Source: Lachnospiraceae bacterium (lineage in GTDB: Bacteria > Bacillota > Clostridia > Lachnospirales > Lachnospiraceae). Taken from it: a stretch of 48,653 nucleotides of DNA. Shown piece after piece: positions 46,099-48,653 of the stretch. The DNA lies in NCBI GenBank assembly GCA_029053015.1, contig JAIDHX010000024.1, positions 1 through 48,653 of the forward strand, written 5' to 3'. The first letter of the stretch is position 1; each line of letters starts with the position of its first letter. The notes beneath the pieces were generated by a model. It made no database searches and was not told where the DNA came from. It saw nothing but the letters and a program-made list of their open reading frames with translations. The position numbers were made by a program, and so were the translations under genes.

Positions 46099-47589
46099 TT
46101 AAACTCCCAGAAATTTCTTTACTACCGCTTTCATTTCTTCCTTGTCGCAGACATGGTTGTGCAGTACAGGAGCGGTACGAATTTCTTCCACGGCAGCTGG
46201 AACCGCAACCCCGGAAAGTCCGGAAAGCGCATCCGCCAGTGCAAAATCATCCATATCACTGCTTCCCTCTCCCATTGCATCCATAACGCTTCTTGTAAAT
46301 TTATACGGGCTTGCGGTGGACGCAATCACTGTTTTTGTCATATCCTGCGTATCCGCCTTATATTTGCCGTAAACTGCGGACGCCACCGCGGTGTGGGTGT
46401 CAATCACATAGCCGCAGTCTGTATAAAGCTTTTTGATAGCGGCTGCTGTCTCGTCCTCACTGGCATAATTGCCATAGAAATCGGAAAGCGCCTCTCTCAT
46501 CTGCTGCGTAATTTCATATTTTCCGCCGCTGCTTAATGCAGCCATCAGCTCAGCAGTCTTCTCCTCGTCATTGCCCGCTATCCGGTAAATCAGACGCTCT
46601 AAATTACTGGAAATCAAAATGTCCATGGAGGGAGAAGATGTCAATACAAATTCCCTGTTTCTGTCATAAGTGCCTGTCGCAAAAAAGTCGTACAGCACCT
46701 TATTGTCATTTGACGCACAAATCAGTCTGCCAATAGGCAGTCCCATGTTTTTTGCATAGAACGCTGCCAGAATGTTGCCGAAGTTGCCGGTGGGCACCAC
46801 AACATTGATATTTTCCCCCTCGGTAACCCTGCCCTCGGCAAGAAGCCTTGCATATGCATACACATAATATACAATCTGCGGCACAAGCCTTCCTATGTTA
46901 ATGGAATTGGCGGAGGAAAAACGGAAACCTGCTTCTGCAAGCTCTTTTTCCAGCTCTCTATCGCCAAACAGGCACTTCACGCCGGTCTGTGCATCGTCAA
47001 AATTGCCGGTAATGCCTACTACATATGTATTGCTGCCCTTCTGAGTCACCATCTGCTTTTCCTGAATCGGGCTGACGCCGTTCTTGGGATAAAATACGAT
47101 AATGCGGGTTCCCTCCACGCCTGCAAAGCCAGCCAGCGCCGCCTTTCCGGTATCCCCACTTGTCGCAGTCAGAATCACAATCTCATCCTTCACATGGTTC
47201 TTTTTTGCCGCGGTCGTCATCAGATGCGGCAAAATGGACAGCGCCATATCCTTAAATGCAATCGTCGCGCCGTGGAACAACTCCAGATAATAAGCTCCTT
47301 CTGCCTCCGTGAGCGGCGCAATTGCCTCTGTGTCAAACTTTTCATCATACGCCTTTGCAATACAGTTTTTCAGCTCTTCCTCCGTAAAATCCGTCAGATA
47401 CAGCTTCATAACCTCATACGCCGTCTCCTGATAGTTCATCTTGGAAAACGCTGCAAGGCTTTTATCCAGCGCCGGAATGTGATCCGGCACAAACAGCCCG
47501 CCGTCCTCGGAAAGCCCCTTTAAAATGGCTTCTGACGCCTTTACCGGCTCTTTTCTGCTTCTCGTGCTTTTATATAATACCTCTTCCAT
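46099..47589 (-). CDS. thrC: Threonine synthase
   Basis: This PLP enzyme converts O-phosphohomoserine to threonine. The 496-residue protein has the PLP Lys in ATIAFKDMAL (about 111), the phosphate loop in TATSGDTGKAAL, and PTGNFGNILAAFYAKNMG, all typical of the long (fungal-type) class of ThrC. I choose ATG 47589: AGGAG lies 5 nt before it but only 2 nt before the ATG at 47592. It has its own promoter and is not next to hom or thrB. No T-box or attenuator is evident in the short leader. Confidence 0.95.
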   Translation of the reverse strand: MEEVLYKSTRSRKEPVKASEAILKGLSEDGGLFVPDHIPALDKSLAAFSKMNYQETAYEVMKLYLTDFTEEELKNCIAKAYDEKFDTEAIAPLTEAEGAYYLELFHGATIAFKDMALSILPHLMTTAAKKNHVKDEIVILTATSGDTGKAALAGFAGVEGTRIIVFYPKNGVSPIQEKQMVTQKGSNTYVVGITGNFDDAQTGVKCLFGDRELEKELAEAGFRFSSANSINIGRLVPQIVYYVYAYARLLAEGRVTEGENINVVVPTGNFGNILAAFYAKNMGLPIGRLICASNDNKVLYDFFATGTYDRNREFVLTSSPSMDILISSNLERLIYRIAGNDEEKTAELMAALSSGGKYEITQQMREALSDFYGNYASEDETAAAIKKLYTDCGYVIDTHTAVASAVYGKYKADTQDMTKTVIASTASPYKFTRSVMDAMGEGSSDMDDFALADALSGLSGVAVPAAVEEIRTAPVLHNHVCDKEEMKAVVKKFLGV

Positions 47590-47673
47590 CATAGCTCCTA
47601 TCCAAACCGGAGGAAAACTCCGTTATTTTCCACGCCGCTGCCCTGTGGAGGCTTTTGCGCGGTGATTGAAAAC

Positions 47674-47702
47674 AGTATAGCATAATGGATTTTTTTTCGC
47701 AA
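47674..47702 (-). promoter_or_regulatory. Sigma-A promoter of thrC
   Basis: TTGCGA (47702-47697) and TATACT (47679-47674) on the minus strand have a 17-bp spacer that includes an A-tract. The leader to 47589 is about 78 nt. Confidence 0.7.
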
Positions 47703-47719
47703 CGCAAAAATGTGGGAGG

Positions 47720-47885
47720 TTTTTGCGAGTGACGCCGGAGAGGGAGCAGTATACCTATTCAGACGCGCTCTCGCTCGGATAAAAACGTAGCAGTACTAGG
47801 CTCGTGAAATACCTCGCCAAGTGCTGACGTTTTTATACGGTCTGAATAGGTATACTGCTCCCCCTCCTGCTGATAGCCGCAAAAA
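47720..47885. repeat. 166-nt intergenic hairpin element upstream of thrC
   Basis: A 23-bp perfect inverted repeat (47742-47764 with 47840-47862; starts GGGAGCAGTATACC) is extended outward by GGAG/CTCC and TTTTTGCG/CGCAAAAA (47720-47727 with 47878-47885). Inward it is extended by ATAAAAACGT/ACGTTTTTAT (47779-47788 with 47827-47836) and a wobble-rich CAGTACTAGG/CCAAGTGCTG stem. The apical loop is near 47805-47811. It encodes no protein. It may be a miniature mobile element, a structured RNA or the 3' end of the hydrolase transcript. It fills most of the gap between 47593 and 47917. Confidence 0.8.
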
Positions 47886-47917
47886 GCCGAAAAGCAAACT
47901 GGTGCTTAGTTGTGATT

Positions 47918-48538
47918 TTAATAAAAAAACTCATGTCCGCCGTGGGAAAATAAGAAGGTCAGTTTTTCATCGAACCAGCGCATTTTGTCGGAGTTGGCGT
48001 ATTTTCTTGAGGCGAAGTAGAGGGCGCCTTCGGAGATGTCTTCTCCGCACAGAACCCGTTCTACTGCTTCTATGGTCTCCTCGCTTACAATTACTTTGTC
48101 ATATCTTCCGCTGTAGGCGGGAGAAAACTGTGCCGTTCCGTTTTCCCGCTGGAACACCACTTCTTTTACTGTGTCAGGAAATGCTTCGCTGTTTACTCTG
48201 TTCAGTACGACGCCGGCAACCAGCATCCTTCCTTCTATGTCCTCGCTCCCGGCTTCCGCCTCCACAATCCGCAGAAGTACTTCATAATCCTCATCCGAAA
48301 TTTCATACTTCCACTCTTTTTCCAAAACTTCATAAAAAATAACAAGTTGTCCGGAAGATACGGCTTGCACAAGTCCGTCGTGGCTCTCCTGCTCCTGCGG
48401 GGCAAGCGCCTCCTGCAGATTCAGTTTAAAGGCAGGCGTTGCCAAAATACGATTTACCTTAAGTCCGGTAATGTTAAAAACTGCCACCAACGCTATCATG
48501 TTGACAAGTAACAGCGCTAAAATATATTTTTTATACAT
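47918..48538 (-). CDS. Cell-wall hydrolase, SleB/CwlJ-like (Hydrolase_2)
   Basis: This 206-residue protein has an N-terminal membrane anchor or signal (YILALLLVNMIALVAVFNITG), a spacer of about 60 residues and a C-terminal SleB/CwlJ domain. The domain shows LLRIVEAEAGSEDIEGRMLV with the catalytic-type Glu, VAGVVLNRV, TAQFSPAYSG and GALYFASRKY. The family cleaves cortex or vegetative peptidoglycan, usually during spore germination. The ATG at 48538 follows GGGGA by about 7 nt; the frame extends to 48574 without a good site. No peptidoglycan-binding domain is present, unlike classic SleB. The 115 bp beyond it to the window end show no clear feature. Confidence 0.88.
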   Translation of the reverse strand: MYKKYILALLLVNMIALVAVFNITGLKVNRILATPAFKLNLQEALAPQEQESHDGLVQAVSSGQLVIFYEVLEKEWKYEISDEDYEVLLRIVEAEAGSEDIEGRMLVAGVVLNRVNSEAFPDTVKEVVFQRENGTAQFSPAYSGRYDKVIVSEETIEAVERVLCGEDISEGALYFASRKYANSDKMRWFDEKLTFLFSHGGHEFFY

Positions 48539-48653
48539 TTTGTTCCCCATTCTGAAACATTTTTGCAGACGCATGCATGTCCTGCATAATATATTTTATA
48601 CAGTATGTCCTGAAAAAATTTCTTAAATTATACTTTATTCTAAAATCTGCAAA

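Noticed and set aside
47821..48342. 173-codon Arg/Leu-rich plus-strand frame
   Set aside because: It is antisense to the SleB/CwlJ-like gene and runs through the intergenic hairpin; the composition is not protein-like.

Overview
The window looks like chromosomal DNA of a low-to-moderate GC, spore-forming anaerobic Firmicute, most likely a Lachnospiraceae-type Clostridia. The support is a phenylalanyl T-box, a clostridial-type 6S RNA, a class B sortase whose neighbours carry SPxTG sorting signals, an ATP-type PEPCK, a high-cysteine small protein of the kind found in spore formers, and SpoIID and SleB/CwlJ domain proteins. Most genes lie on the minus strand. No tRNA, rRNA, CRISPR array, phage or transposase was seen.

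Layout, left to right. (1) 1-2965: an operon for entry into the oxidative TCA branch. It reads candidate Re-type citrate synthase, GntR/FCD regulator, isocitrate dehydrogenase (cut by the window edge), from a promoter covered by a 34-bp near-palindrome. (2) 2984-12599: a surface-display operon of a class B sortase and two large BspA-type leucine-rich-repeat proteins with SPKTG and SPDTG signals, ended by a terminator, then a subtilisin-like protease. (3) 12749-13867, plus strand: a Cys/Asn-rich small protein and two small unknown genes. (4) 13960-16374: leuS. (5) 16510-22298: a two-permease ABC importer without an ATPase gene, a large lipoprotein joining a propeller-like region to a solute-binding domain, a small secreted Cys-rich protein and a second lipoprotein. 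(6) 22580-25939: an EF-G paralogue and, divergently, tyrA. (7) 25985-36812: promoter and T-box, pheS, pheT, M18 aminopeptidase, queA, hybrid histidine kinase, then PilZ and VanZ proteins with their own promoter. (8) 36809-39673: a BrkB/YihY membrane protein and a SpoIID-domain protein. (9) 39702-39967: 6S RNA. (10) 39998-44391: pckA, an Xaa-Pro aminopeptidase and deoC. (11) 44676-46040, plus strand: gltA (Si-type citrate synthase). (12) 46099-48538: thrC, a 166-nt intergenic hairpin element and a cell-wall hydrolase.

Metabolically, the window holds two unrelated candidate citrate synthases, isocitrate dehydrogenase and PEPCK, which suggests 2-oxoglutarate/glutamate synthesis with PEP-oxaloacetate exchange. 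I see no complete defence system or wholly new machine. The least explained items are the sortase/LRR cassette with its extended sortase, the propeller-fused solute-binding lipoprotein cluster, the Cys-rich small proteins, and the long inverted repeat upstream of thrC.
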